A stretch of 37,832 nt of DNA, taken from the IMG/VR virus record IMGVR_UViG_3300028393_000161, positions 1 through 37,832 of that record; one strand, 5' to 3'. The notes below the pieces were generated by a model. The model was not told where the DNA came from. It did no database searches and saw nothing but the letters and a program-made list of their open reading frames with translations. Below are positions 28,154 through 37,632 of this stretch, one piece after another. Source of the DNA: a virus. Both the position numbers and the translations under genes were made by a program. The first letter of the stretch is position 1, and each line of letters opens with the position of its first letter.

Positions 28154-30721
28154 TTACTGCTTAAGTGTGGAGAGAAGTACCTGCTGTGTTCCCTTTGGAG
28201 TCATTATATACACTTGTCCGCTTGGATTGGCTTTTGCCAAATTAGTTACATAGTTCAACTTATTCTGTGGAATTGGGTCGTTTCTAGTACCTAAGTTTGG
28301 AACTTCAAGCTGGATATCCTGATTAAGCCAACCAAGTTGCTGAGCCGTAGCCAAGCGTTGATTAGCGATGTCAGTACGCACAGCCATGATGCGAGCCAAA
28401 GCGGTTTCTGGGTCAGAGAAAAATGTACCAGGTTTATCACCAAGGATAAAGTCAGCACCTTTTTGTTCTGCCACAGCAATATTACCTGTATCACCTGTTC
28501 TAGCAATTGCTTTACCTGCAGTATTAAATGCAGTGAGAATTTGAGTACGTTTTTTCTCTGCTACAACGTTAGGATCAAGTGGTGAAACAGGGACAAGCGT
28601 ATTGTTCTTAAAGTTGGTAATAAAAGCTTTAGGACCGAACGCAGTAGTGTAGTCAGTTAATGCAGAGTCAATAGAACGTAGTGCAGCTTCTTGACGTGAA
28701 ATTTCAGCAGCTAAACGCTCTCTTGTACCCTTGTCAGTATTGATTGTTTGACTTGTAGTGCCACTTACTCTTGCGTATGGAGTATCCATACCAACTACTT
28801 CACCCTTCTCATCTTTTACTACTTGAGGAGTGTAGGTGCTTTGTAAAAAGCTATTAGTAATTGTAGGATCAACTTTCATGCCACGATCTTCACCTTGCTT
28901 GCCACGGTAATTAGTTAAACCAGCACCTAAATCAGTAGGAATTACCTCACCTTTGGCAATAGATTGTTTAATAATTTCTTTTTGCAATGCAGCATTAGCT
29001 TTGTCTTCCGCAGCAATAGTCTGTAATCCGGAAGTAAGTGCCGCACCAGAAATCTGAGACTTGCGTGCAGATTCTTGCGCTGCCAACTGACCGAGACCAC
29101 CGGGTAAACCCTTAGCTGCATTTGCCAAAGCCATCATTGGAGTACGAGCACCAGTAGTTGCATATTGCAAGCCAGCATCCGCCAATAACAATAAAGCTTG
29201 GACTTGTGTATCTTCTTTATTACCACCCATGTATTTTTCAAATACAGGGAGGTTTTCTTTCATGTAAGCGTCAAGTCGATTCTCAAGCTTTTGCTCTTTA
29301 GGAGTAACTTTTACACCAGTTTGCTGAGTCATTAAATCTTCTACAGTCTTAGGTTCTGTAGGAGGATTCAATGCTTTTTCCACAGCACTAGGTTCAGGAA
29401 CTACTTCTTCACCTTCAGTAAGACCTAGTGGGCCTTTGCCCTTAGGTGGGGGCGGTTGGTTATATACGGGTTTACCCTGAGCATCTCTAGTAATTACTAA
29501 TGGAACGTCTGTACCATCATTACGCATTGGCATCCCAGGAGTTTCTTCCCGGCCACCAAACGCATTAGACACGGCAGCTGCGCCAGGAATCGCTGTTAAT
29601 GCTGCACCCACTTTAGCAGCGGCAGGAGAATTAGCTATTGCTTGGCGTACAGGCTCTGTTGCCATACCAATACGTTGGGTTAGTGTTGGGTAATACATTT
29701 CCATACCTTCGGCTGTTTTAGGTAAGAAAGTCCCTAAAGTGCTACGGCCTTGCTGGAGAGTAGGCTGTGTCAACATCGGTTGAAATAAGCGGCCAGCGTA
29801 CATATTTACTGCCTGGGCATAAGGTTGAGCTCTTTGAATGACGTTATTCGCCATTGGAGCCATTGACGCTAAAAAATGCTCAGGCAGACCAGTTTTTGGG
29901 TTGACGGTCGAGCCCCCTCCCATACTAGTAAGCATAGCGTGTTGCTCAGGAGTAAGGTAAGCCAACATTGAATCACCTTGTCTTCCTTCTTGTGCAATTG
30001 CACTTGTTTGTAATTGAGGCCCGTTGTAACTTACGCCCGTTTTGTAATTAGCACCGGACTGTGGCAAAGAAGCAATACCACCCCCAGCAAAGCCTTGTGG
30101 AGGTTGCTCTGGTTGGTACAGCGGAGCCATTTGATTGGAACCCATATTTTGTGGAGCTTGCGCTGCTTGATACATGGCAGGCATTTGATCGTAACCAGCG
30201 CCATAACCTGGAGCTTGGCTAACCATGCCACCATAGGCAAAACCTTGTGGAGCAGGTCCTTGAGCCTCGGGACCTGGCATTGGAGGCATTGCAGGAGGTT
30301 GTGGAATACCGCCGCCTTGTGGTGGGGTGGGCATCGGTGCTCCAGCGTCTGGAGTCAGTGAAGGAGGAGACATCCCCTGACCTGGGGGTAATGCACCGAT
30401 ACCCGCAGGAGCTTGCTCCGCTGCAAATTTAGATTGCAACATAGCTAAAACTTCAGGGGGTGTTTCACTAGCTACCTGATCACCTAACATATCAGCAAGT
30501 TCTTGGTAGCGAGCATCAACGGAACGAACATCTCCACGAAGATTGTTCATAAGAATTTCAGGAGAAGTTGGACTACGTTTGGAAACATCTTCCATCAACT
30601 CATCATCATTTATTTCTTCCGAGTCGGCTTCCTCATCAAATCCCTGAGCAATACCCGAATCGGCTTTGCTGGGCTTGTTTTTAGCGTTAAATAGAGCCCG
30701 TTCAAATACCTTGGGATTCAT
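28154..30721 (-). CDS. Virion protein with P/G/M-rich head and 'MGGGSTVNPKTG' module
   Basis: An 855-residue protein. Residues about 1-110 are acidic; about 115-240 are rich in P, G, Q and M with FAYGGMV and FAGGGIA motifs; then GDSMLAYLTPEQHAMLTSMG and STVNPKTGLPE (about 246-284), a module shared with the 676-residue protein. The rest is helical with G/A-rich parts. TTAAGGAGAATGT precedes the ATG. Predicted structural or ejection protein; no enzyme motif seen. Ten bases before the next gene. Confidence 0.7.
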   Translation of the reverse strand: MNPKVFERALFNAKNKPSKADSGIAQGFDEEADSEEINDDELMEDVSKRSPTSPEILMNNLRGDVRSVDARYQELADMLGDQVASETPPEVLAMLQSKFAAEQAPAGIGALPPGQGMSPPSLTPDAGAPMPTPPQGGGIPQPPAMPPMPGPEAQGPAPQGFAYGGMVSQAPGYGAGYDQMPAMYQAAQAPQNMGSNQMAPLYQPEQPPQGFAGGGIASLPQSGANYKTGVSYNGPQLQTSAIAQEGRQGDSMLAYLTPEQHAMLTSMGGGSTVNPKTGLPEHFLASMAPMANNVIQRAQPYAQAVNMYAGRLFQPMLTQPTLQQGRSTLGTFLPKTAEGMEMYYPTLTQRIGMATEPVRQAIANSPAAAKVGAALTAIPGAAAVSNAFGGREETPGMPMRNDGTDVPLVITRDAQGKPVYNQPPPPKGKGPLGLTEGEEVVPEPSAVEKALNPPTEPKTVEDLMTQQTGVKVTPKEQKLENRLDAYMKENLPVFEKYMGGNKEDTQVQALLLLADAGLQYATTGARTPMMALANAAKGLPGGLGQLAAQESARKSQISGAALTSGLQTIAAEDKANAALQKEIIKQSIAKGEVIPTDLGAGLTNYRGKQGEDRGMKVDPTITNSFLQSTYTPQVVKDEKGEVVGMDTPYARVSGTTSQTINTDKGTRERLAAEISRQEAALRSIDSALTDYTTAFGPKAFITNFKNNTLVPVSPLDPNVVAEKKRTQILTAFNTAGKAIARTGDTGNIAVAEQKGADFILGDKPGTFFSDPETALARIMAVRTDIANQRLATAQQLGWLNQDIQLEVPNLGTRNDPIPQNKLNYVTNLAKANPSGQVYIMTPKGTQQVLLSTLKQ

Positions 30722-30730
30722 ACATTCTCC

Positions 30731-31810
30731 TTAAATTATGCCTGCTTTTTTCGCTGCTGCGCTTGCTGCAGTCGCTGCAATACCAGTACCTACCGCCTGC
30801 TGGAATGCGCTTGGAACTGGAGCAGTAGATGCCGCAATTGACTGCTGGCTAGAAGGAGATCCTTTATAGATATCCGACAAGAACGCCAACCGCTGATATG
30901 GCTCGTACGCTTGCTGCAATGCTGTATTGCGTTGTGCGTCAAGTTGCTGCTGTTGCATGTTTTGCTGTTGCTGGCCAATGTTGTACAAGAAGTTGGTATC
31001 TGCCTGGCCAAGCTGCTGAGCAGTCTGACCCAGAGCTGCCTGTTGAACACCCATGTTGCCCATTTGTGTTCCAAAGTTACCCATACCCTGAGCTATTTGA
31101 TTGCCAATATTAAACTGCTGATTTGCTAGGTTACCAATACCTTGACTTAAAGTACCCATCTGACCATAAGCCGCCAACTGAGCTTGTTGTTGTTGCTGTG
31201 CAGCAGACAATGCTTGCCCATAACCAGCTTGTGCGGACTGAGCAATCGCTTGGTTTTGTGTTTGAGCAAGATTACGGCCTAGTTCAGCACGTTGAATACC
31301 TTCTCTTGAGCCACCAAAAGCACCTGCTCTTACAGCTTGGCCTTGTAAGGCTTGTTGTTGAATCTGCGCTTGGCGATTCATTTCCTGCAACTGCTGGTTT
31401 AATGCCAGGTTGTTGTAGGGGTTCATGTACTGTTGAATCTGTTCTTGGCCAATAGGTCTAGCTTGATTGTAAGTACCCATCAAAGCCATGTTTTGACCTG
31501 CTTGAGCAGCGCCATATTGATTACGAGTATCTGCTCCACGCAAGACATTTGCTGCTTCACCTACAGATTGTTGTCCTTGCTGTATAGCTTGTTGACCACC
31601 TGCTAAGTAAGGTTGATAAGCGCCAATACCAGCACGAGCCTGTTCCATGGCCCTTGTTTGATCTGGATTAAAACCTGCTACGTTATATCCAGGTACATTT
31701 ACAGGTCTGTCAGAAAGACCCTTTGCTGATTGCAAAAGGCCTAGTTTATAGGCTTCAATATCCGGGGCTTCTCGGACTATCTGTTCTGTGGTTGTGGTTG
31801 CTGTAGCCAT
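30731..31810 (-). CDS. Glutamine-rich virion protein
   Basis: A 359-residue protein with very high Q, A and G content, probably long helices (QQLQEMNRQAQIQQQALQGQ). Conserved-looking spots are QQYMNPYNNLALNQQL and GAFGGSREGIQRAE near the centre, which recur in phage internal or needle-like proteins. Likely a structural component of the tail or ejection apparatus. ATG 31810 shares a base with the upstream stop (TAATG). Confidence 0.7.
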   Translation of the reverse strand: MATATTTTEQIVREAPDIEAYKLGLLQSAKGLSDRPVNVPGYNVAGFNPDQTRAMEQARAGIGAYQPYLAGGQQAIQQGQQSVGEAANVLRGADTRNQYGAAQAGQNMALMGTYNQARPIGQEQIQQYMNPYNNLALNQQLQEMNRQAQIQQQALQGQAVRAGAFGGSREGIQRAELGRNLAQTQNQAIAQSAQAGYGQALSAAQQQQQAQLAAYGQMGTLSQGIGNLANQQFNIGNQIAQGMGNFGTQMGNMGVQQAALGQTAQQLGQADTNFLYNIGQQQQNMQQQQLDAQRNTALQQAYEPYQRLAFLSDIYKGSPSSQQSIAASTAPVPSAFQQAVGTGIAATAASAAAKKAGII

Positions 31811-33840
31811 TATTTAGCCTTCTTTTCTAAAGCGTGCATCATGCGATAAAGTTTTTTAGCACCTTCACGACGACTGCCGTTACCTGCGCCACGTACTGCT
31901 CTTGCTGTAACTACAAATTCTCCATCAGACAACATTGCTGGAATTGAATCGGAAGTACCTGTTCCAGGTCCACTAATGCCACCGGTACGACGAGGGTAAA
32001 TTTCAGATATACCACCTTGAGCATACACACGAGGCATGAAGTTATACATTGTAGCTGTATTATAAGGTTGCTGAACAGGGGGCTGCCCTTGTGGAACATA
32101 TACTGGATTTTGAGGAGACGTATAGTTTGTGTAAGTGTTTCCGCCATACGTAGGAGTATTTACAAGGTTAGCTTGTGTAGTAGCAGGCATAGGTGAGTTG
32201 TATCCAGGGAGGTTTGATACTACATACTTACTTGGATCTTTATTAATTAAATCTTGGCCTGTAACAGGAGAACCGTCAGGATTTCTATCTACTAATCCAG
32301 GGGATTTAGGTGTTGTTGGGCTAAAACCTCCAGTTAAAGCACCAATTCCCAACACTCCGGCTCCTATAGCTGGAAGGCTATAGCCTCCTTCTTTGTTCAT
32401 AAATACGCCAGGGTTTTTTGGATCAGTACCAAATAAATAATCCTTGCCCTTAGTGTAATAATCGTTTGCTGTTTCACCAAAAGTTTTAGGTGTTGTTTGT
32501 TCACCCCTAAAGATACCTTCCCCTGAACGAGCCTGGGGTTGCATATCTTGATTCATGTACTGCTGATCTGACGCAGTTGGACTGTATGGAGCTTGTAAAT
32601 TACTGTTTCCAGTAGTATCAAAATCCCTAGAGAATTGTGGAGCCTGTAAGTTTGTATTTCCAGCCGGAAGATTGCTAATGCCTTCACTCGTAGGTGTAAT
32701 TGCACCACCCTTATTGGTAATGTTTACAGCCTGTTCATTAGTACCTGGGGTATTAGTAGTACCTGCATTAACGTCACTGCCAAAGGGTGTAGAGTTATCT
32801 GCTACGATAGGAGCATTGTTAGTAGGGGCAGGGGCATTCATAGTTGCACCGTTTGCTGCAGAAACTCCCCCAGCGGTAACACCAGCTATTGCACCGGTTT
32901 TTAATGCTTGACCAATACTTTGCCCAGTTGCTAAGCCATAGCCCGTACCTACCACACCTGCAGTAGCGGCTGTATTTAACCAACCTCCTGTTGTCCCTGG
33001 AAGGTAATCTGCTATACCTGCACCAATACCAGCTAACGCACCACCAATAGCGGCAGAACGTAAAGAGTCTTTAAGGTTTGAGCCACCCGCTAAAGAAACA
33101 GCGCCGGAAGCTAGAGCACCTGCTGCCATAGCGCCACCAATTGGTCCTAAAGCAGCAATTGCTGTCGGTCCAATGACCATGCCCAAAGCAACGGTTAATA
33201 CAATCTTACCAACGGTTGAAGATGCTACGGACTTAATGGCATCACCCACCGAACTAAAGGCATCACCAATAGCTTTAAGTGGATTGCCTTTAAATTCCAT
33301 AATTCCTGTAGCAGGGTTAATGGTTCCAGAACCGCCCATAGCCTTAAGCATGGCAGCTTCTTGGGGATTGATGTGAGCTAAAATGGTGTCACCACCACGG
33401 CCTTTAGCGGCTAAAGATTGCGCTGCAGCGGCTAGTCCGCCCTGAGCAAAGCCTTGCGGCTGTGGCGCTTGGGCCATGGGACTTGCTCCACCTTGCCTTT
33501 TTAACGCCTCTTGGACCATCAAAAGCATCGTAGTCAGGTAACCACGATCAAACTGCTCTGGTAAATCTTCAGGGCGAACGTTGCCTTCAGTCATCAATTT
33601 TTGACGAATTTGCGGATATTCCTGCTCATGAGAAAGCATATATTGCAGGATTTGCAACATCATTTGCAATTGGTCAGGGGGCAGATTTAGTTGTGAGCTG
33701 ACCTGATCCATAGTCTGATCATAGGCTTGTTCTGCTCCTGGGATACGCTGTCCAATAGACTGCTTAATCAGATTAATATCAGGCTCTGCAGACTGATTTT
33801 CAGGAGCTTGGGGTAGAGTTGCGATTCCTTCTTGGGCCAT
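31810..33840 (-). CDS. Virion protein with GG motifs and 'DSIPAMLSDGEFV' C-terminus
   Basis: A 676-residue protein from ATG 33840; the longer frame would start with TTG inside the preceding gene. A helical N-terminus is followed by FAQGGLAAA, GDTILAHINPQEAAMLKAMG and GTINPATGIMEF (shared module), then a long G/A-rich hydrophobic region (about 190-300). Near the end are YAQGGISEIYPRRTGGISG and SDSIPAMLSDGEFVVTARAV, a C-terminal block common in phage structural proteins. Membrane-active ejection or tail role inferred. Confidence 0.7.
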   Translation of the reverse strand: MAQEGIATLPQAPENQSAEPDINLIKQSIGQRIPGAEQAYDQTMDQVSSQLNLPPDQLQMMLQILQYMLSHEQEYPQIRQKLMTEGNVRPEDLPEQFDRGYLTTMLLMVQEALKRQGGASPMAQAPQPQGFAQGGLAAAAQSLAAKGRGGDTILAHINPQEAAMLKAMGGSGTINPATGIMEFKGNPLKAIGDAFSSVGDAIKSVASSTVGKIVLTVALGMVIGPTAIAALGPIGGAMAAGALASGAVSLAGGSNLKDSLRSAAIGGALAGIGAGIADYLPGTTGGWLNTAATAGVVGTGYGLATGQSIGQALKTGAIAGVTAGGVSAANGATMNAPAPTNNAPIVADNSTPFGSDVNAGTTNTPGTNEQAVNITNKGGAITPTSEGISNLPAGNTNLQAPQFSRDFDTTGNSNLQAPYSPTASDQQYMNQDMQPQARSGEGIFRGEQTTPKTFGETANDYYTKGKDYLFGTDPKNPGVFMNKEGGYSLPAIGAGVLGIGALTGGFSPTTPKSPGLVDRNPDGSPVTGQDLINKDPSKYVVSNLPGYNSPMPATTQANLVNTPTYGGNTYTNYTSPQNPVYVPQGQPPVQQPYNTATMYNFMPRVYAQGGISEIYPRRTGGISGPGTGTSDSIPAMLSDGEFVVTARAVRGAGNGSRREGAKKLYRMMHALEKKAK

Positions 33841-33886
33841 AATCAGGGGTTCTCCGTCTTCGGAAATGGGTTTATATAGGATATTA

Positions 33887-34573
33887 TCATGCTGCGGGGT
33901 CGGTTGGAAGTCTAGAAACAAATGTTATTGACCCTACAGCGGATGGTACGGAAGAGCGTGCATACGGGGTTGTTTGAGCCGCTTCATATTGCATATAAAC
34001 ACCTGCAGTTGCGGGAGAAACAATATAAGCCAAATCGGTTGCCCACCAAAGTTCTATTTTATCCCCAGCATTTACATTAAGGGTAAAGCTAGAATAAGCT
34101 ACTAAGTAAGATGGAACTGACAAGGTTTTCCTAGCCAAAATATCAAACTTACTAGCAGAACCTACAACGTTTGCGTTATTTACTTTAAGCCAAACATCTA
34201 CTGTATGTGCTGCATCTGCAGTATTAGCAAACTGCAGCCTGTAATCAAATTTATATACCCCAGAATAAGTTGCCTCCACATATCCAGTCGGGTCTAATTT
34301 AAAACCACTACTTGAGCCTAGTGTGTTCCAAAGAACCTTTGTCGGCGTATTGTTTGCCGTTGCATATTGAACGGTGGTATCTAGGGCTGCAATATGAGGC
34401 AGGCTTAAAGAAGATCCACCTGTATCAGATAGGAGAGATCCCATACCGTTATCAATTTGATTGAAATACAAGCGCAAAGCACTTGTGAATTGATCAATAT
34501 AACCCTGCTTATAGTCTACTGGAGCCAGGGGAATACTAGGAGCCCTAGGGGGCCGAAGAGGAATCTGAGCCAT
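33887..34573 (-). CDS. Appendage protein with jelly-roll-like C-terminal domain
   Basis: A 228-residue protein. The N-terminal about 45 residues (RAPSIPLAPVDYKQGYIDQF, then ALRLYFNQIDN) look like a particle-attachment segment. The remainder is beta-rich with the C1q/TNF-like pattern (GVYKFDYRLQFANT, VDVWLKVNNANV, YSSFTLNVNAGDKIELWW). Such domains form trimers in phage fibres and decoration proteins. Role in host contact or particle decoration inferred. TAATG overlap with the upstream gene. Confidence 0.7.
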   Translation of the reverse strand: MAQIPLRPPRAPSIPLAPVDYKQGYIDQFTSALRLYFNQIDNGMGSLLSDTGGSSLSLPHIAALDTTVQYATANNTPTKVLWNTLGSSSGFKLDPTGYVEATYSGVYKFDYRLQFANTADAAHTVDVWLKVNNANVVGSASKFDILARKTLSVPSYLVAYSSFTLNVNAGDKIELWWATDLAYIVSPATAGVYMQYEAAQTTPYARSSVPSAVGSITFVSRLPTDPAA

Positions 34574-37038
34574 TATCTTCGTCCGTCAGATTTGATATCA
34601 ATACGAGGGGAGCCTAGTTGCCAGGTTGTTCCTAGCCTTGTAGAGGAGATATTTATGCCCATCTGACGAGCACGTATTCTAGTATAAATTTGCCCTGTAA
34701 ATTGCTCTACCGGGAAAGTACTAGTTTTAGTTACATCTAACTGAGACTCAAATAAATCTACGGGTGTATTAGCAATGTGCGGGATTGCATCTGTATTTAA
34801 AGCCCCACGAATACAATTTATAAAACTTGTTGCTGTTTTACCTGTGTATGTAATTTTTTCTGTATTAAGTAACAAAACACCTGCTACAGGGAAATTGCTA
34901 GTGTCAATAACTGGTATTGTGGTTTGTGTAGTATTTATTTGATTAGTAAGAGAAGTTAATCCCTGGTAGTTTGTACCAGAATTGCGTCTTCCTAATAGGG
35001 ACATATTTATCTGAGGGTTTTCACTAACTGATCCATTAAAAGTAATGTCGGGAATGATTCTCCAAATAAAACCAAAGTTGTGTCCATTATCAATATCAAA
35101 GTCGGAAGACTGGATATAGGATTCAATTGGCTTAGGACTTGCTGTAGCAGCATCGTCTACTCCGTTTTCATGGAATAAAAGAGTGCCTTCTTCAGTACTT
35201 CCTATTGCAGCTATTGGGTGGTCTTGCAAAGGGCTGTCTAACCAAGCAGTTCTATTTAAAGTACCGTACGCCCAAACCTGGTCTAAGTGGTTATAAGTTA
35301 CATACTTATCTACAGTTGGATCACGTCTCTCGTTACGAGAATTGTTAACTTCATCATTTGACACGTAATACCACCAGATTTCACTAAATCCTTCATTTGT
35401 TCCGGATACTACTTGGAAGCGTTGTGAAAAAGCTAAGTCTTCAAAAACATATTTACGTAAAGTACAAGGCAGGGTATCCACTCGTCCTGAATAGACATAG
35501 AACTTATCTGTGCCCATCCAAAACGACATGTTGTTGGCAGTAGATACTGCGTTGGGTGAAATAATAGAAATGTTGTCCATTAAAAGACCAATGCCCCATA
35601 CGTATGGAGGTCCTAGATACTGCATAGAATACAAAGCGGCATCTGTCCAAATCAAAATCTCTTGACGAGACTTTCTAGAAGTCATGATGTATGAGCCGTT
35701 AGACAGACGCTGTTCGCCTGATTGGTTTGTGGCGCTTGGATACCACTGATATGGGTTTTCTTGATCAGACCAACGCACCAGCATTGGATCAAACCTGGAA
35801 AAAGAATCATTAACGCTTTGAGAACCCATGGCAATAACAAAACGAGAAACGTCTGATATTACGATTTGGTTTGTTTGAACGGGTACTTCATTTGGATCAT
35901 ATCCAGCAGTACTTGCCAAAGAAGCAAGGGTCACGGCTCTTGGGTATGTTGCCGTGTTGTTTTTCCAGTAATATACTTTTCCACCACGAGGAGCAAGTAA
36001 TAAATCTTCCCCGTAGTTATCATGGGTCCATAAACGAAGCTGTTGGCCAATACCAAAGTTTACGTCGGATGCCAGTCCCCAGCCAGTTGTTCCCAGCAAA
36101 CCAATTACTTGAAAAATTCGTAATGGAGCAGGATTAGGGATTGGACTTACCGCATGGTTTGTAGCGGGAGAAGATGAACCACTAAGCGTGGCCCCTCGCA
36201 CACACCCTGTAAAAGATGTAGGGGTAATCCCTGAGTACTGAATAATTTCGTTTTCAATTTGAATGTAACCAGAAGAAGAAAACCCAAAGGTAGAATTAAT
36301 ATTGATTGTTGTAGAAGTAGCATTAAGGTAGACAATCCCTGTAGCAGGGGAAGTCCGTGTCAAGTACCCAGATACTGTCCTGTTAGTTCCGTTCCAAACT
36401 CCTGCTCCAAAACCAGTACCGGTTGCAAAAGCAGGTAATCCAATGTTTAATTGAAAAGAAGCAACGACCGCAGAACCTCCTCCAGTAGTTGAGGAAGTAG
36501 CCACGTTAGTTGGACCTAAATCAATTCTAAATTTATTAGTGCTTATTAGCGGGGTTAGGATTTGAAAACCAGTACCACCTTTACTGTCATTAATAACAGC
36601 CACACTAATGCCACCAATAGTTGTACCAGCAACGCCTGAAAAAGAGACATAATCACCACCTTGAGCAAGGTTAGCCACGGCTGTAATGGTGATAATAGAA
36701 GACCCAGCTACCGTTTCTATAGGGTTACTACCTAGTGTTTGAGGAGGTTTATTTAAAGGGGTAATGTCGTTGTAAGTGGCAACGTCACGTACTACATAGT
36801 ATTTTGTATGGGTTCCAATTCCTATTAGGTTTGCACTGGCTAAATTAATCCAATTAATTAAAGCACGGCATATCCCTTTAAAAAACAAACCCGGAGTGGC
36901 TCTTGTCCATCCTCCAATTTTTTCAGGAAAACCAGAACGAAAACGAACTTTATCACCAGAAAACCAACCACCTTCATTGGTGTAGTTTGTGGTTTCCTTA
37001 TTAATTCCTGGGCGAAAAGCAAGCTTTTGTAATGGCAT
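34573..37038 (-). CDS. gp10-like tail hub / DNA-stabilisation protein
   Basis: An 821-residue protein. The N-terminus (FRPGINKETTNYTNEGGWFS, KVRFRSGFPEKIGGW) is the hallmark of a podovirus protein family that I relate to P22 gp10, the hub that closes the portal after packaging. Two insert-like beta modules with matching text occur at about 235-290 (YIQIENEIIQYSGITPTSFT) and 695-752 (LLNTEKITYTGKTATSFINC). Large size versus P22 gp10 (about 470) is explained partly by these inserts. GGATAAACCCTT precedes the ATG. Confidence 0.7.
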   Translation of the reverse strand: MPLQKLAFRPGINKETTNYTNEGGWFSGDKVRFRSGFPEKIGGWTRATPGLFFKGICRALINWINLASANLIGIGTHTKYYVVRDVATYNDITPLNKPPQTLGSNPIETVAGSSIITITAVANLAQGGDYVSFSGVAGTTIGGISVAVINDSKGGTGFQILTPLISTNKFRIDLGPTNVATSSTTGGGSAVVASFQLNIGLPAFATGTGFGAGVWNGTNRTVSGYLTRTSPATGIVYLNATSTTININSTFGFSSSGYIQIENEIIQYSGITPTSFTGCVRGATLSGSSSPATNHAVSPIPNPAPLRIFQVIGLLGTTGWGLASDVNFGIGQQLRLWTHDNYGEDLLLAPRGGKVYYWKNNTATYPRAVTLASLASTAGYDPNEVPVQTNQIVISDVSRFVIAMGSQSVNDSFSRFDPMLVRWSDQENPYQWYPSATNQSGEQRLSNGSYIMTSRKSRQEILIWTDAALYSMQYLGPPYVWGIGLLMDNISIISPNAVSTANNMSFWMGTDKFYVYSGRVDTLPCTLRKYVFEDLAFSQRFQVVSGTNEGFSEIWWYYVSNDEVNNSRNERRDPTVDKYVTYNHLDQVWAYGTLNRTAWLDSPLQDHPIAAIGSTEEGTLLFHENGVDDAATASPKPIESYIQSSDFDIDNGHNFGFIWRIIPDITFNGSVSENPQINMSLLGRRNSGTNYQGLTSLTNQINTTQTTIPVIDTSNFPVAGVLLLNTEKITYTGKTATSFINCIRGALNTDAIPHIANTPVDLFESQLDVTKTSTFPVEQFTGQIYTRIRARQMGINISSTRLGTTWQLGSPRIDIKSDGRR

Positions 37039-37044
37039 AAGGGT

Positions 37045-37632
37045 TTATCCTAATACAGATAAGGCTTTGGCAATTTTAGTTTTACGATCATCTAGGCCAA
37101 TTAATCCACCGTTGATGCGTTTTGTCATTGTCTCATAGTCAGTGGTGTCAGCCAAGGCGTTTAATCCTTTTTTGTTCCAGAACCATCCTGCGGAAAGGCA
37201 AGCATATCGTGGATCCAGCAATAAAGTAGGGTCAGCCAAAAGATCAGCACCAATGCCCAATCCGCAGTGTTCATAATTTTCTTTCCCTGTAAGCTGGATA
37301 AGACCCCTGCCTAAATATTTAGCAGCCTCTTCTTCGCTAGTATTACCTAGTCTGCCGTTGTAAACCTTACCGGCAATTTTGGCTGGTTGACGTGCGTATT
37401 GGTCAGCAACTTCTTTTGTAGGAAAACGGCTAGGCCAGGTTTTCATTAGGCCTTCGGCGCTGTAGTTAAGGTTTTCTTGTAAAGTCTTAAAATTAGCAGA
37501 CTCATGAGCACACTGACCAATAAACGCTGCTTGACGGAGAGGTGTGCTGATGTCATATTTAGTAAATACTTCTTCTAGGGGTCCAAGCCATTTGTGGTCA
37601 ATACCTAGTTTATCTAGTTGGTCATATGTCAT
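37045..37632 (-). CDS. Endolysin, glycoside hydrolase family 19
   Basis: A 195-residue single-domain enzyme. QCAHESANF (E44, expected proton donor), then LQENLNYSAEGL (E53) and GRGLIQLTGKENY (108-120) are the GH19 lysozyme/chitinase signatures. It cuts the peptidoglycan glycan strand at lysis. No signal peptide or wall-binding domain is seen, so a holin should release it; no clear holin gene is in the window. The start overlaps the Rz-like stop (ATGA), without a strong ribosome site of its own, implying coupling. Confidence 0.9.
   Translation of the reverse strand: MTYDQLDKLGIDHKWLGPLEEVFTKYDISTPLRQAAFIGQCAHESANFKTLQENLNYSAEGLMKTWPSRFPTKEVADQYARQPAKIAGKVYNGRLGNTSEEEAAKYLGRGLIQLTGKENYEHCGLGIGADLLADPTLLLDPRYACLSAGWFWNKKGLNALADTTDYETMTKRINGGLIGLDDRKTKIAKALSVLG

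Noticed and set aside
33840-33921. Longer start (TTG at 33921) or a programmed frameshift joining the 228-residue gene to the 676-residue gene
   Set aside because: The ATG at 33840 explains the protein start, the extension is not conserved-looking, and no slippery sequence with a following structure is evident.
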